Shown: positions 1-7,636 of the stretch, piece by piece | Layout of the letters: each line of letters begins with the position of its first letter | Position numbering within the stretch: position 1 is the first letter of the stretch | Assembly (NCBI RefSeq): GCF_040361195.1 | Contig: NZ_APNE01000019.1 | DNA: 64,000 nt | Strand: one strand, 5' to 3' | Origin: Salinisphaera hydrothermalis | Lineage (GTDB): Bacteria > Pseudomonadota > Gammaproteobacteria > Nevskiales > Salinisphaeraceae | Translations under genes and position numbers: made by a program | Notes under the pieces: generated by a model | The model's database searches: none | The model's input: the letters and a program-made list of their open reading frames with translations, nothing else | Told to the model about the DNA's origin: nothing

Positions 1-633
1 GCGAACCGGCAACTCGGCCACTGGTCCGGCGGCTTGCGCGCGTTCGAAGACACGCCGCTTTTCCGTTCCGAAAATCAGAATATCGATACTGCGCGCGTCC
101 GTCAGATATGCCAGGGTCAACGAGAGTCGCGCAGGCGGACCGACTGTCGGCGCCACGCAAGGGCCCCGTTCGTCGAGGCAGTCCTGGATATCCGGCGCAT
201 GGGGGAACAACGAGGCGGTATGGCCGTCATCGCCCATGCCAAGCAGCACGACATCCAGCGGACGCGGGACGTCGACCAGCGCCTTGGCGACCGATTCCAC
301 GGCTTCGGCCGGCTTGTCGGTCTCACGGTACAGGCCAACGAAACGCGCCCGGGCGGCCGGCCCCACGAGCAAGGTCTCGCGTACGAGGCGCTCGTTGCTC
401 TGGGGGTCATCGACCGGCACCCAGCGCTCATCTGACGGCACCACGGTGACCCGCGACCAATCCAGCTCCTGTCCGGCCAGATATTCGAAAAGCTCTTTCG
501 GCGAGCTCCCGCCGCTGACCACAAGACTGGCTTCGCCACGCTCGGCAATAGCCCCGCGCAGTCGCTCGGCAATCGATGCCGCGAGCTGGCGCGCAGCCTC
601 GCTACGGCTGGAATATTCGATCAATTCAGCCAT
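1..633 (-). CDS. pgl: 6-phosphogluconolactonase (3' end beyond window)
   Basis: Hydrolyses 6-phosphogluconolactone to 6-phosphogluconate, the step after Zwf in the oxidative pentose phosphate and Entner-Doudoroff routes, in the cytoplasm. The frame opens at an ATG at 631-633 and reads 211 codons to the window edge without a stop, so the C-terminus is missing. Visible family motifs are SGGSSPKELFE near residue 40, SDERWVP near 65 and GMGDDGHTASLFP near 130. It lies 76 bases downstream of zwf on the same strand, which supports the assignment and suggests one transcript. The full family length is about 220-240 residues, so only a little is lost. Confidence 0.93.
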   Translation of the reverse strand, partial: MAELIEYSSRSEAARQLAASIAERLRGAIAERGEASLVVSGGSSPKELFEYLAGQELDWSRVTVVPSDERWVPVDDPQSNERLVRETLLVGPAARARFVGLYRETDKPAEAVESVAKALVDVPRPLDVVLLGMGDDGHTASLFPHAPDIQDCLDERGPCVAPTVGPPARLSLTLAYLTDARSIDILIFGTEKRRVFERAQAAGPVAELPVR

Positions 634-709
634 GGGAACGGTCCCTTATCCTGGATTAAGTCGATGGCGGCGCCTCGCTGCTGGTTAGCGTAGGCGCCGG
701 CCTTGGCAA

Positions 710-2188
710 TCAGTTGTCGTGCCACCGCCGCCCGTCACGATCGAGCAGGACGAACGCGTCGGTCGGGCCCCAGCTGCCGGCCATGTATTCCTGTGCCTCG
801 ACCTGCTCGAGCCGCCAGCTTTCCAGGATACGATCGATCCACTGCCAGCCCGCTTCCACTTCGTCGCGACGCATGAACAACGCCGGGTTGCCACGCAGCA
901 CTTCCATCAACAAACGCTCGTAGGCGTCCGGATAGGCGACTTCGAACGCCTGGCTGAAACTCAGATTAAGCGGCAGGCTCCGCATCCGGAAGCCGCCCGG
1001 GCCCGGCTCCTTGGTCATGATCGACATCTCCACGCCCTCTTCCGGCTGCAAACGCAGCACCAGACGGTTGGGCTGTAGAGGTTCTTCGCCAAAGATGGAG
1101 TGCGGTACAGGCTTGAATTCCACCACGATCTGCGACGACTTACGCGCCATGCGCTTGCCGGTACGCAGATAGAACGGCACGCCCTGCCAGCGCCAGTTGT
1201 CGATCTCCGCCTTGATCGCCACGAAAGTCTCGGCCTCGGCATCCTCGGCCGGGGCCTGCTCCTTCTTGTTTGCGGCGCCGTAGGCCGGCACGGCCTTGCC
1301 ATCGATCATCCCGGCGGCGTACTGGCCACGGGCCGTCACCTTGTGGACTTCTTGCGGGGTGATGGGCTTGAGCGAGCGCAACACCTTGATTTTTTCGTTG
1401 CGCACGTCGTCGTGATTCATGCTGGCCGGCGGCTCCATGGCCGCGAGACACAGCAGCTGCAGCATATGGTTCTGCACCATGTCGCGCAGCGCACCGGTCG
1501 CTTCGTAGAAATCGAAGCGTTCGTCCACGCCCAGGCTTTCAGCCACCGTAATCTGCACGTTATCGACCGCCTGACGGCCCCAGACCGGCTCGAACAACGA
1601 ATTGCCGAAACGCAGCGCGATCAGATTCTGGACGGTTTCCTTGCCCAGATAATGATCGATGCGATAGATCTGCGATTCGGCGAATCGCGCACCGACCGCG
1701 TCGTTGATCTCGCGCGCGGACTCGTAGTCATGGCCGACCGGCTTTTCCAGCACAATGCGTGCCCGGTCGTCCACCAGTCCGGCATCAGCCACGCCGTTGG
1801 CGATCTTGCCAAAAAGACTCGGCGCCGTTGCGAGATAGAAGGCCCGGATACGACCATTGTCATCAAAACGTTCGGAGAACGCCTTCCAGCCGGCTTCGTC
1901 ATCGACATCCAACTGGATATGCGCCAGTCGCGACTGGAACCGGGAAAAAACCTCGTTATCGAGTTCCTTGTCCGGGAGATGCTCCTCGAGCACTTCGCGC
2001 ACCCACTGCGCATATTGCTCGTCGCTCATGTCCTGGCGAGACACGGCGACGATACGGCTATCGTCCGAGAACTGCCCGTCCTGGTCACGGTGATACAGCG
2101 CCGGCAGCAGCTTACGCCGCGCCAGATCGCCCGTACCGCCGAAAATGACCAGGTCGAACGGATCCACGGGTACGAATTCGGCGGCCAT
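710..2188 (-). CDS. zwf: glucose-6-phosphate 1-dehydrogenase
   Basis: Oxidises glucose-6-phosphate to 6-phosphogluconolactone with reduction of NAD(P)+. The 492-residue protein has the usual family length. The nucleotide-binding motif GGTGDLARRKLLPALY is near residues 17-32 and the substrate-binding/active-site motif RIDHYLGKE is near 176. The ATG is preceded by a purine-rich GAGAGAGA stretch. It sits between an OprD-like porin and pgl on the same strand. A strong terminator separates it from the porin, so zwf-pgl probably has its own promoter in the roughly 100 bases upstream. Confidence 0.97.
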   Translation of the reverse strand: MAAEFVPVDPFDLVIFGGTGDLARRKLLPALYHRDQDGQFSDDSRIVAVSRQDMSDEQYAQWVREVLEEHLPDKELDNEVFSRFQSRLAHIQLDVDDEAGWKAFSERFDDNGRIRAFYLATAPSLFGKIANGVADAGLVDDRARIVLEKPVGHDYESAREINDAVGARFAESQIYRIDHYLGKETVQNLIALRFGNSLFEPVWGRQAVDNVQITVAESLGVDERFDFYEATGALRDMVQNHMLQLLCLAAMEPPASMNHDDVRNEKIKVLRSLKPITPQEVHKVTARGQYAAGMIDGKAVPAYGAANKKEQAPAEDAEAETFVAIKAEIDNWRWQGVPFYLRTGKRMARKSSQIVVEFKPVPHSIFGEEPLQPNRLVLRLQPEEGVEMSIMTKEPGPGGFRMRSLPLNLSFSQAFEVAYPDAYERLLMEVLRGNPALFMRRDEVEAGWQWIDRILESWRLEQVEAQEYMAGSWGPTDAFVLLDRDGRRWHDN

Positions 2189-2284
2189 CGTCTCTCTCTT
2201 GTCGCGTTACCAATTCGACTCGCGAGTATACCCGCTTCGCCCGGCTCTGTGGTCGGGCATACCGGTCTCGCGCCGTCGATACAC

Positions 2285-2320
2285 AATAAAAAGCCCGGCC
2301 ATCCTTGCGGATGGCCGGGC
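2285..2320 (-). terminator. rho-independent terminator of the porin gene
   Basis: A 12-base perfect stem (2293-2304 with 2309-2320) and a four-base loop are followed on the minus strand by a T-rich run (plus-strand AATAAAAA at 2285-2292). It lies directly after the porin stop and before zwf. Confidence 0.9.
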
Positions 2321-2337
2321 GATTTCCGATCGCGCTA

Positions 2338-3978
2338 CTAGAAGCTGTAGTAGAAGCGGATACGGTTGTCGTAGAAGTTCGGCGCGCCGTCGAACTTCGT
2401 GATGCCGAGGTTGTCCCCGATCTTCAGACCGGCGAGCTGCTTCGAAATACCACCCAGGTCGTAGGTGATACCGATACCGATGCCCTCGCTCTTCTGATTA
2501 CGGACTTCGTTGCCGGTGAAGCTGGACGGGTTACCGTCGCGACCGTCGCTGATGAGGTTGTTACCGCCACCGTTGAAGTAGAAGTCGTGGTAGTGGCCGT
2601 ACTTGGCTTCGTACTGCACATAGCGCGCATACATCGCCAGGTTGTCGGTCGGGGTGAAGTCGATGCGCGCACCGGCCGCCCAACCCGGGCCCATTTCCTG
2701 AATACCGTCATTCATGGTGTCGGTGTAGAGCACGCCCGACAGATCGGTATACGGATGCAGAAGCTGGCCGTGATTGAACGAACCGTTATGTTCCGGCGAG
2801 AAGTTGCCGAAGATGGAGAAGCCCACTTCGCCACTCTGCACGCCCAGTTTCAGGCCGTAGATCTGGCTGTTGATGCCCTGCGGAATACGGTTCTTGTCCG
2901 CGTCATAGGCCGCAACTACCTGGGCCCGCGCATACGGCGCCCAAGCCATAGCACCGGAGCCGATCGTCGGCGCCATATAGCCGATTTCGCCGTAGTCGGC
3001 CGATTCGGTCTGCTGGAAGCGGTAATGGTAGTACTGACCCACCACCTGGCTGCCGTTGGACAGCACGTTTCGATAGGACGTACCCAGCGACCAGAAGCCG
3101 TTGACGTCGGTGAAGTAACGGTTGGCGTCCAGGAACCGATCGGCGGTGCCGCGCGGCTCACGCTTCGTGATCTTGGCACCGAAGACCTGCCATTCCGGCT
3201 GGGTCATGCTGGAAGCCCCCGGACCGAAGAACGGCAGATACTGGTCGGTCTCGAAGTTCGCGTTCAGATCGGGACTGGGCTTGTTGACCTGCGGGCCGTT
3301 ACCCGAGGCCTGCGCAGATCCCGTGCCCGAAAGCGACATCCGATCCATCGTATCCAGCGGACGCCACACCGCACTCACGCCCTGGAAGGCACGCGGCAGG
3401 AAGGTGAACTGGTCGGCACCGGCCAGCGGCGTATTGATCAGCTGGCGACCGCCACGAAGCTGGAAGCCATAGGCATTGAACTGCAGGTAAAACTGGGTCA
3501 GGTTGGCAACGGTGTGGCCGCTCGGGGCACAGCCTTCGCCAGCCAGGTTGCAGTTCAACTTCGTACCAGCCGAATTATTGCCGTAGAGGCCGCGCTCATA
3601 CACGAACTCCGCGCCGGACGAAAAGCCGTAGATACGGCCTGTGTGAAAACCGACCTGCGCACCGAAGTTGGTGCTCTCGGTGTTGTAGTTGTCGCCGCTA
3701 TTGGCCTGAGGACTTGTCTGACCCGGATACGGCTGGTTGAGGTCGTGCCAGCGGCGGAAGTCGTAGAAGCCGACTCGGCCGTGTACTTCCGAACCTTCGA
3801 CAACCTGCTTCTGGAACATTTCCGGAAAGCTCAGGGTCGACATATCGTCGCTGGAATTGCTGGTCTGTGCCTGCGCGGCGCCCGCACAAACCATCGCGGT
3901 CGTCCCGAGCAGCAATGTCGTATAACGACATACGCGGCCATTGAGCGCTGAACGCCCTTGTATTCTTAGCTTGCCCAC
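2338..3978 (-). CDS. outer-membrane porin, OprD-like
   Basis: Probable 546-residue beta-barrel channel for small solutes. I chose the GTG at 3976-3978 because an AGGAGA ribosome-binding site lies six bases upstream and a good signal peptide follows (basic start, then TLLLGTTAMVCAGAAQAQ). The open frame extends further upstream but without such signals. The mature part alternates polar and hydrophobic residues, is rich in Gly, Tyr, Phe and Asn, and ends in a terminal aromatic (YYSF), as outer-membrane barrels do. Segments such as GRQLINTPL followed by LPRAFQG resemble OprD-family porins. Position between a SorC-type regulator and zwf-pgl suggests a carbohydrate or sugar-acid substrate, which is inference. 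Confidence 0.75.
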   Translation of the reverse strand: MGKLRIQGRSALNGRVCRYTTLLLGTTAMVCAGAAQAQTSNSSDDMSTLSFPEMFQKQVVEGSEVHGRVGFYDFRRWHDLNQPYPGQTSPQANSGDNYNTESTNFGAQVGFHTGRIYGFSSGAEFVYERGLYGNNSAGTKLNCNLAGEGCAPSGHTVANLTQFYLQFNAYGFQLRGGRQLINTPLAGADQFTFLPRAFQGVSAVWRPLDTMDRMSLSGTGSAQASGNGPQVNKPSPDLNANFETDQYLPFFGPGASSMTQPEWQVFGAKITKREPRGTADRFLDANRYFTDVNGFWSLGTSYRNVLSNGSQVVGQYYHYRFQQTESADYGEIGYMAPTIGSGAMAWAPYARAQVVAAYDADKNRIPQGINSQIYGLKLGVQSGEVGFSIFGNFSPEHNGSFNHGQLLHPYTDLSGVLYTDTMNDGIQEMGPGWAAGARIDFTPTDNLAMYARYVQYEAKYGHYHDFYFNGGGNNLISDGRDGNPSSFTGNEVRNQKSEGIGIGITYDLGGISKQLAGLKIGDNLGITKFDGAPNFYDNRIRFYYSF

Positions 3979-4493
3979 AGTGATCTCCTGATTGGCTAGT
4001 TTTACTATATTCGCGGAGTAGCTCCACGCCCCTTCGATAACCGCCGGCTCAACGGACTCTTCCTCTAAGCCGCACTCTCCGGCCGGTTGGTCGCTCACAT
4101 CATGTTCTAAGCCGTCATACCGGAATCGACTCGCGCGCCCGACATCGCGGCGCGAACGAGAGTCCCAGCCCCGCCCGCGCCTTGGTGTCGTCGACCCGGC
4201 TCGCAGACCGAATGTCGCTCGGATACATCAATATCCTGATTGCCCCTTGAGTTCGCGTTGCCTTCGGCCCGGTGAATATCGTCTTCATTCGACCCGGCAC
4301 GGCAGCGATCCAGGCCCCTGAACCCTGTCGCAACAAGTCCCCGTTAAGCGAATCATAACGATCCGTGGACTCGTTACCCATACGCGAAAAGTCGAACATA
4401 GCCCGACATCCGACTTTTCGGTTCCGAAAGAGGCTGCCCGTCGGCGCCCACCCGCGGTTCGCCCCGCGCGGCACGATCGGCGATACAAGCCGT
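3979..4493. other. 515-base intergenic region, no gene seen
   Basis: Leader of the porin gene and trailer of the SorC-type regulator. It should hold the porin promoter near 3985-4100, but I could not assign convincing -35/-10 boxes. A short dyad around 4412-4430 (TTTCGG / CCGAAA) has no T run and is not called a terminator. No reading frame here has plausible protein character. Confidence 0.5.
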
Positions 4494-5468
4494 TCAAGCC
4501 GCACGAGAATGCACCGCAAGCAAAGAACGCGCAGCCGGCTCATCAACGATCAGACGGTCGATCACGCCGCTGTTCAACACGGCCTGGATTGCCGGCCCCT
4601 TGTCGGCGCCGCCCGTGACGGCAACGATTTCGCGCTCGGCGAGCTCGGCCAGCGACAAACCGATCGTGCGTTCATTCATCGCCATGTGGATCGGCTTGCC
4701 ATTGCAGTCCAGGAAGTGGCCGACCAGTTCGCCCACCGCGCCGGCGTCGATCAACTCGCTCAGCTGTCGTTTTCCGAGCAATCCGCGTTCTTCCATGAAC
4801 ATCGGCTGGTCCAATGCCATGGCACCGATACCCACGATCCCGAGGTCGATCTCTCTGGCGCGTGTCAGAACATCGGCCACGCTGCGCTGCGCCATCAGGA
4901 CATTGCGATCCTCGATGCTATCGGCGATGAACGGAACGGGCAGAAAGAAACCCTGCCCGCCGGTCTTTTCGGCAAGCCGGTAGACCACGTCGAACGGATT
5001 GATCGCGGACTGCTGGGTCAGACTGCCCATAAGCGACACGATCGCCAGTTCGGGGTGTGCTTCCCGCGGCAACTGGCGTGTCATTTCGGCCAGAGAACGC
5101 CCCCAGGAGACGCCCAGCGAGGACACTTCGCCACTGGCGATCCGACCGTGCACGTAACGCGCAGCGGCGCAACCCAGCGCCACGACATTTCCATGGCGAT
5201 CGTTCGGGTCCTCCACATCGGGTACGACGAGGCATTGGCTCAGGCCGAAACACTCGGCGATTCGATCTTCGTACGACACCAGCCGCTGCGGTGAACGATC
5301 GATATAGACGTGTACGTACCCGGCCTGGTGCGCCTCCCCGATCAGGCGATGAACCTTGGCACGAGATAGCGACAGGCGCTCGGCGATCTCAGCCTGGGTG
5401 TACCCCCCGATGTAAGACAGCCACGCGACATAGATCGCGAGATCGTCGGTTTGCCGGTCAGCAGCCAT
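4494..5468 (-). CDS. SorC-family sugar-responsive transcriptional regulator
   Basis: A 324-residue regulator with the usual SorC architecture. An N-terminal helix-turn-helix (about residues 18-50, with YTQAEIAERLSLSRAKVHRLI) precedes a sugar-phosphate-sensing domain (about 60-315) containing LGVSWGRSLAEM, IVGIGAM and the late VTGGADKGPAI segment typical of the family. Family members bind a phosphorylated sugar or polyol and control transport and catabolic genes. The porin, zwf and pgl follow on the same strand, making them plausible targets. An AT-rich dyad immediately upstream of the start is a likely autoregulatory operator. The inducer cannot be read from the sequence. Confidence 0.88.
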   Translation of the reverse strand: MAADRQTDDLAIYVAWLSYIGGYTQAEIAERLSLSRAKVHRLIGEAHQAGYVHVYIDRSPQRLVSYEDRIAECFGLSQCLVVPDVEDPNDRHGNVVALGCAAARYVHGRIASGEVSSLGVSWGRSLAEMTRQLPREAHPELAIVSLMGSLTQQSAINPFDVVYRLAEKTGGQGFFLPVPFIADSIEDRNVLMAQRSVADVLTRAREIDLGIVGIGAMALDQPMFMEERGLLGKRQLSELIDAGAVGELVGHFLDCNGKPIHMAMNERTIGLSLAELAEREIVAVTGGADKGPAIQAVLNSGVIDRLIVDEPAARSLLAVHSRAA

Positions 5469-5479
5469 GAACCCTGTCG

Positions 5480-5515
5480 TGAAATAATTTTCAACAATTG
5501 AGAAAAATTATTTCA
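5480..5515. promoter_or_regulatory. inverted-repeat operator upstream of SorC-type gene
   Basis: Twelve-base perfect arms, TGAAATAATTTT at 5480-5491 and AAAATTATTTCA at 5504-5515, separated by 12 bases, in a strikingly AT-rich island within GC-rich DNA. It begins 12 bases upstream of the regulator's ATG. The arm sequence resembles operators I recall for SorC/DeoR-type sugar regulators, so self-control is likely, by inference. Confidence 0.65.
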
Positions 5516-5691
5516 GCAAGGACAACGCTGTCATTGCGACCATGGTTGTAGCGTCGCGCGCCCTGAGAATGTATCGCGATAACAATCGATTGAGACGGCG
5601 CGCCAAAGACCGACGCCTACAGCGTGCAGCAACGCGTCTTCGCGCGGTACGGAATGCGCGATTTGATCTGCATCGACGCCGTACGCCGAGC

Positions 5692-5725
5692 AATAAAAAA
5701 GGGATCAGGCTTAGCCTGATCCCTT
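5692..5725 (-). terminator. rho-independent terminator beside a tRNA-like remnant
   Basis: Perfect ten-base stem (5701-5710 with 5714-5723), three-base loop and, on the minus strand, a T run (plus-strand AATAAAAAA at 5692-5700). No intact gene lies directly upstream on the minus strand. Its position just after a degraded tRNA 3' end suggests it was the terminator of a tRNA gene before an element inserted. Confidence 0.75.
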
Positions 5726-5730
5726 GATTG

Positions 5731-5751
5731 TGGTGCCGGGCACTATCGAAC
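5731..5751 (-). other. tRNA 3'-end remnant, candidate left attachment site
   Basis: These 21 bases match the 3' part of the tRNA-Ala(CGC) gene at 19398-19418 at 17 positions, including two exact seven-base blocks (GCCGGGC and ATCGAAC). Read on the minus strand it looks like a T-loop plus acceptor 3' strand, with no 5' half of a tRNA. Together with the adjacent terminator it is what remains when an element inserts into the 3' end of a tRNA gene and rebuilds the tRNA at its other end. The T-loop block is shared by all tRNAs, so the match is suggestive only. Confidence 0.4.
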
Positions 5752-6127
5752 ATCTTCTCTAACCACCTGTCATTTCTGTTTTTTCCAATACCAGTCAGAT
5801 CCATGTACCGTCAGATATACCGACATTTCCGGCCGAAAGAAAATTTTTCGACCGTGGCATTGGGAACCGCGGACGGCCCACTTCTGCGCGCAAACCGGGC
5901 GTATCTCTCTCGCGATTTGATACCGTAACGCTGCGGTCCTCGGGACCGTGCCTCCGGTGGAGGCTGGCGCTGTGACGCTTCTTCGGAAGCATTGGTCCCA
6001 GAGATACCACCGGGTGCGAGACGCCCGCTCCCAGCCCGTCGCGGGCAGTTGTAGCGGCGGGGTGCGTAGCGCCAGTGACGTCATTTCCCGCACTGGTGGC
6101 ATCGGGCGTTCTTCTATATCCGGTCAA
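5752..6127. other. 376 bases without a recognisable gene
   Basis: Left end of the mobile element. Both strands have short open frames but none with plausible protein composition or a ribosome-binding site. The only structure I see is a small GCCTCC/GGAGGC hairpin near 5950-5964. Confidence 0.4.
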
Positions 6128-6486
6128 CTACCAAGCCTTCGATCCTGGGTTCTTGAGCAGAGCGACCTCGCGATTCTGAGCTCCGTCGGCGGTCTCAAAG
6201 GGTCGCGTTTCAAATGCGACCCTGGCATTGCCGAGAAACGGCTTGTTCATCACCTCACGGCCGTACGCCGCATGTGCTTCAAGCGGCTTCACAGCGCTGC
6301 GCAAAATTTCGGGGCACTCGGTCGCTTTGCGATCCTTATTGGCCGGAGGTACGATCTCTTCTCCCTCGCGGAGCGGACATAGATCTCGCCTGTTTCCGGC
6401 TTTCCTTCCGGGCCGGCGGACTGTGCCCACAAAGCCGCAGGGGCCTCCTCTCCGACGAGTCGATCTATTTCACTCGCTTCAGCCAC
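6128..6486 (-). pseudogene. possible frameshifted small hypothetical gene
   Basis: A frame starting at GTG 6486 overlaps the stop of the preceding small gene and reads sensibly for about 40 residues (MAEASEIDRLVGEE, then KPETGEIYVR). It then shifts into low-quality sequence and stops near 6289. A second frame, open from 6430 to 6128, continues with well-behaved protein-like sequence (ECPEILRSAV, VMNKPFLGNARVAFE) to a TAG. Joining them near 6375 would give one protein of about 119 residues. Either the gene carries a one-base frameshift or only one of the frames is real. I recognise no family. Confidence 0.3.
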
Positions 6487-6616
6487 GCCGATTGGGTTCG
6501 ATCAGCTCTGGCTCGTCGCCCTCGGCCTTGTTGGCTTCCTTCCTGGCCAACTCGCTCATCCGGCGATAGATCGTCGTCTTGCTTCGGTCGCGAGAATCGG
6601 ATTTCTTGCTGGCCAT
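6479..6616 (-). CDS. small hypothetical protein (45 aa)
   Basis: Highly charged 45-residue protein beginning MASKKSDSRDRSKTTIY and ending DEPELIEPNRRG. An AGG-containing ribosome-binding sequence lies about nine bases before the ATG at 6614-6616. The basic N-terminal half with a short helix-prone stretch (YRRMSELARKEANKAE) could bind nucleic acid, but no family is recognised. Its stop overlaps the GTG of the next frame, so the two may be translationally coupled. It is divergent from the alpA-like gene across a 297-base gap that must contain both promoters. Confidence 0.45.
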   Translation of the reverse strand: MASKKSDSRDRSKTTIYRRMSELARKEANKAEGDEPELIEPNRRG

Positions 6617-6913
6617 TGACTGACCTCGCTTTGCTGTAGTGCCGCCTGCCCTATACCTGACGCGGCGCCATCTGTGGATCTGATCGCCCAAACGCGCTGC
6701 TCTGCGCGACTTGCCCCTGTTCAGCGAGGCATGACTGCGAAAATCTGGTGGCAACCCACTGTCTTGTCTATCTTTTTTTCAGCGTCTCAGAATCGCTCGA
6801 ATTAGTTGAATCATCCGGTAAAGCTCATTGCCACGCTACATCGCCACGTATCGAGAGAGGCGATTGGCGGACAGCAGAGCCACCCAATGACAGCTATCAG
6901 TGGAGACTTTCAG

Positions 6914-7114
6914 ATGTCATCTGATGACCAGAATGCTTCCGACGAATTCGTCGACGTCCATCACATCATGGCGCGATACCAAATCAGTCGCCCGACAGTT
7001 TGGCGGTGGACCAAAGACGGCTTGCTACCCAAGCCAATGCGCTTTTCACCCTCTGTCACACGCTGGCGCCTTTCGGACCTGATCGCGCGCGAAGCCGAAG
7101 TGCGGGAGGCCTAG
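6914..7114 (+). CDS. AlpA-like helix-turn-helix regulator
   Basis: A 66-residue DNA-binding protein of the AlpA/excisionase (MerR-like winged helix) type. The signature is VHHIMARYQISRPTVWRW followed by LPKPMRFSPSVTRWRL, which matches the pattern 'recognise, choose DNA, key-residue W, then basic wing'. The ATG at 6914 has GGAG about eight bases upstream, whereas earlier in-frame starts do not. In P4-like elements and PICIs, AlpA activates integrase/excision or the replication operon. Here it is the first gene of the rightward operon leading to the replication initiator. Confidence 0.8.
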   Translation: MSSDDQNASDEFVDVHHIMARYQISRPTVWRWTKDGLLPKPMRFSPSVTRWRLSDLIAREAEVREA

Positions 7115-7118
7115 CGCC

Positions 7119-7268
7119 ATGAGCAGTCGAAAGACAGATTCTCGGCCGAAGCAATCTGGCGCCGGGTTTTATAAGGCGGCCGGACATCGGACAACGAGAT
7201 TCGGCGCCTTCAGGGTTTCGGTTCTGCCGACACGACGCGCCGCTGAACTGCCGACGCAGAGCGGTTGA
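7119..7268 (+). CDS. small hypothetical protein (49 aa)
   Basis: A 49-residue, very basic protein (begins MSSRKTDSRPKQSG, contains GFYKAAGHRTTRFGAF). The ATG follows a GGGAGG ribosome-binding site by about nine bases and starts four bases after the alpA-like stop. The TGA falls just before the ribosome-binding site of the next gene. No family is recognised. The tight operon position and good start signal are the main evidence. Confidence 0.5.
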   Translation: MSSRKTDSRPKQSGAGFYKAAGHRTTRFGAFRVSVLPTRRAAELPTQSG

Positions 7269-7282
7269 CCGGAGGCAGAGCG

Positions 7283-7636
7283 ATGAATCCGAGCAACGCT
7301 TACTGGATCTGCACATGGCAGCGCAGCGGCGTGGGCGAACGCATGCCAGAGAACTGCATATCGGGCCCGTTCCAGGATCTGGATGAGGCAAGGCTATGCC
7401 GCGAGCGGATTGGGCTCCATCTGGCCATCTTTCAGATCGCCGATATCGACAAAGAACTGGAAGACTCAAACCCAAAGTGTCGTAGCGCGCGGCCAAATTC
7501 GACTGCGCCCGTGAGCGCCGCTCCCAAACCACGGAGAAACAAGTCGACCCCTCCCCGTAAGACGCGCCAGAGCCACCCGGGGCACATGTGGCTACCTGTA
7601 ATCCGTCGGATGCTCGCCAATTCAGATGGGCAATGA
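7283..7636 (+). CDS. hypothetical phage-type protein (117 aa)
   Basis: A 117-residue protein in the early operon of the element. The ATG at 7283 follows GGAGG by seven bases, so I prefer it to an upstream TTG. The first 60 residues look folded (AYWICTWQRSG, GPFQDLDEARLCRERIGLHLAIFQI); the rest is a Pro/Lys/Arg/Ser-rich tail that is probably unstructured. Its last codons overlap the start of the replication initiator by 11 bases. Function is unknown. Confidence 0.6.
   Translation: MNPSNAYWICTWQRSGVGERMPENCISGPFQDLDEARLCRERIGLHLAIFQIADIDKELEDSNPKCRSARPNSTAPVSAAPKPRRNKSTPPRKTRQSHPGHMWLPVIRRMLANSDGQ

Noticed and set aside
1100..2341. Long plus-strand open frame opposite zwf
   Set aside because: zwf is certain from its motifs. 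The antisense frame is His/Arg-rich without recognisable features.
2305..3951. A 548-codon open frame on the plus strand opposite the porin gene
   Set aside because: It is antisense to a protein with a signal peptide, terminal aromatic and good start signals. Its translation has no domain and reflects GC-rich third positions.
5948..6382. 144-codon plus-strand frame in the element's left end
   Set aside because: No ribosome-binding site, odd composition, and it conflicts with the better minus-strand small gene.
6806..6913. Longer N-terminus for the AlpA-like protein
   Set aside because: In-frame upstream starts lack a ribosome-binding site; GGAG at proper spacing supports 6914.
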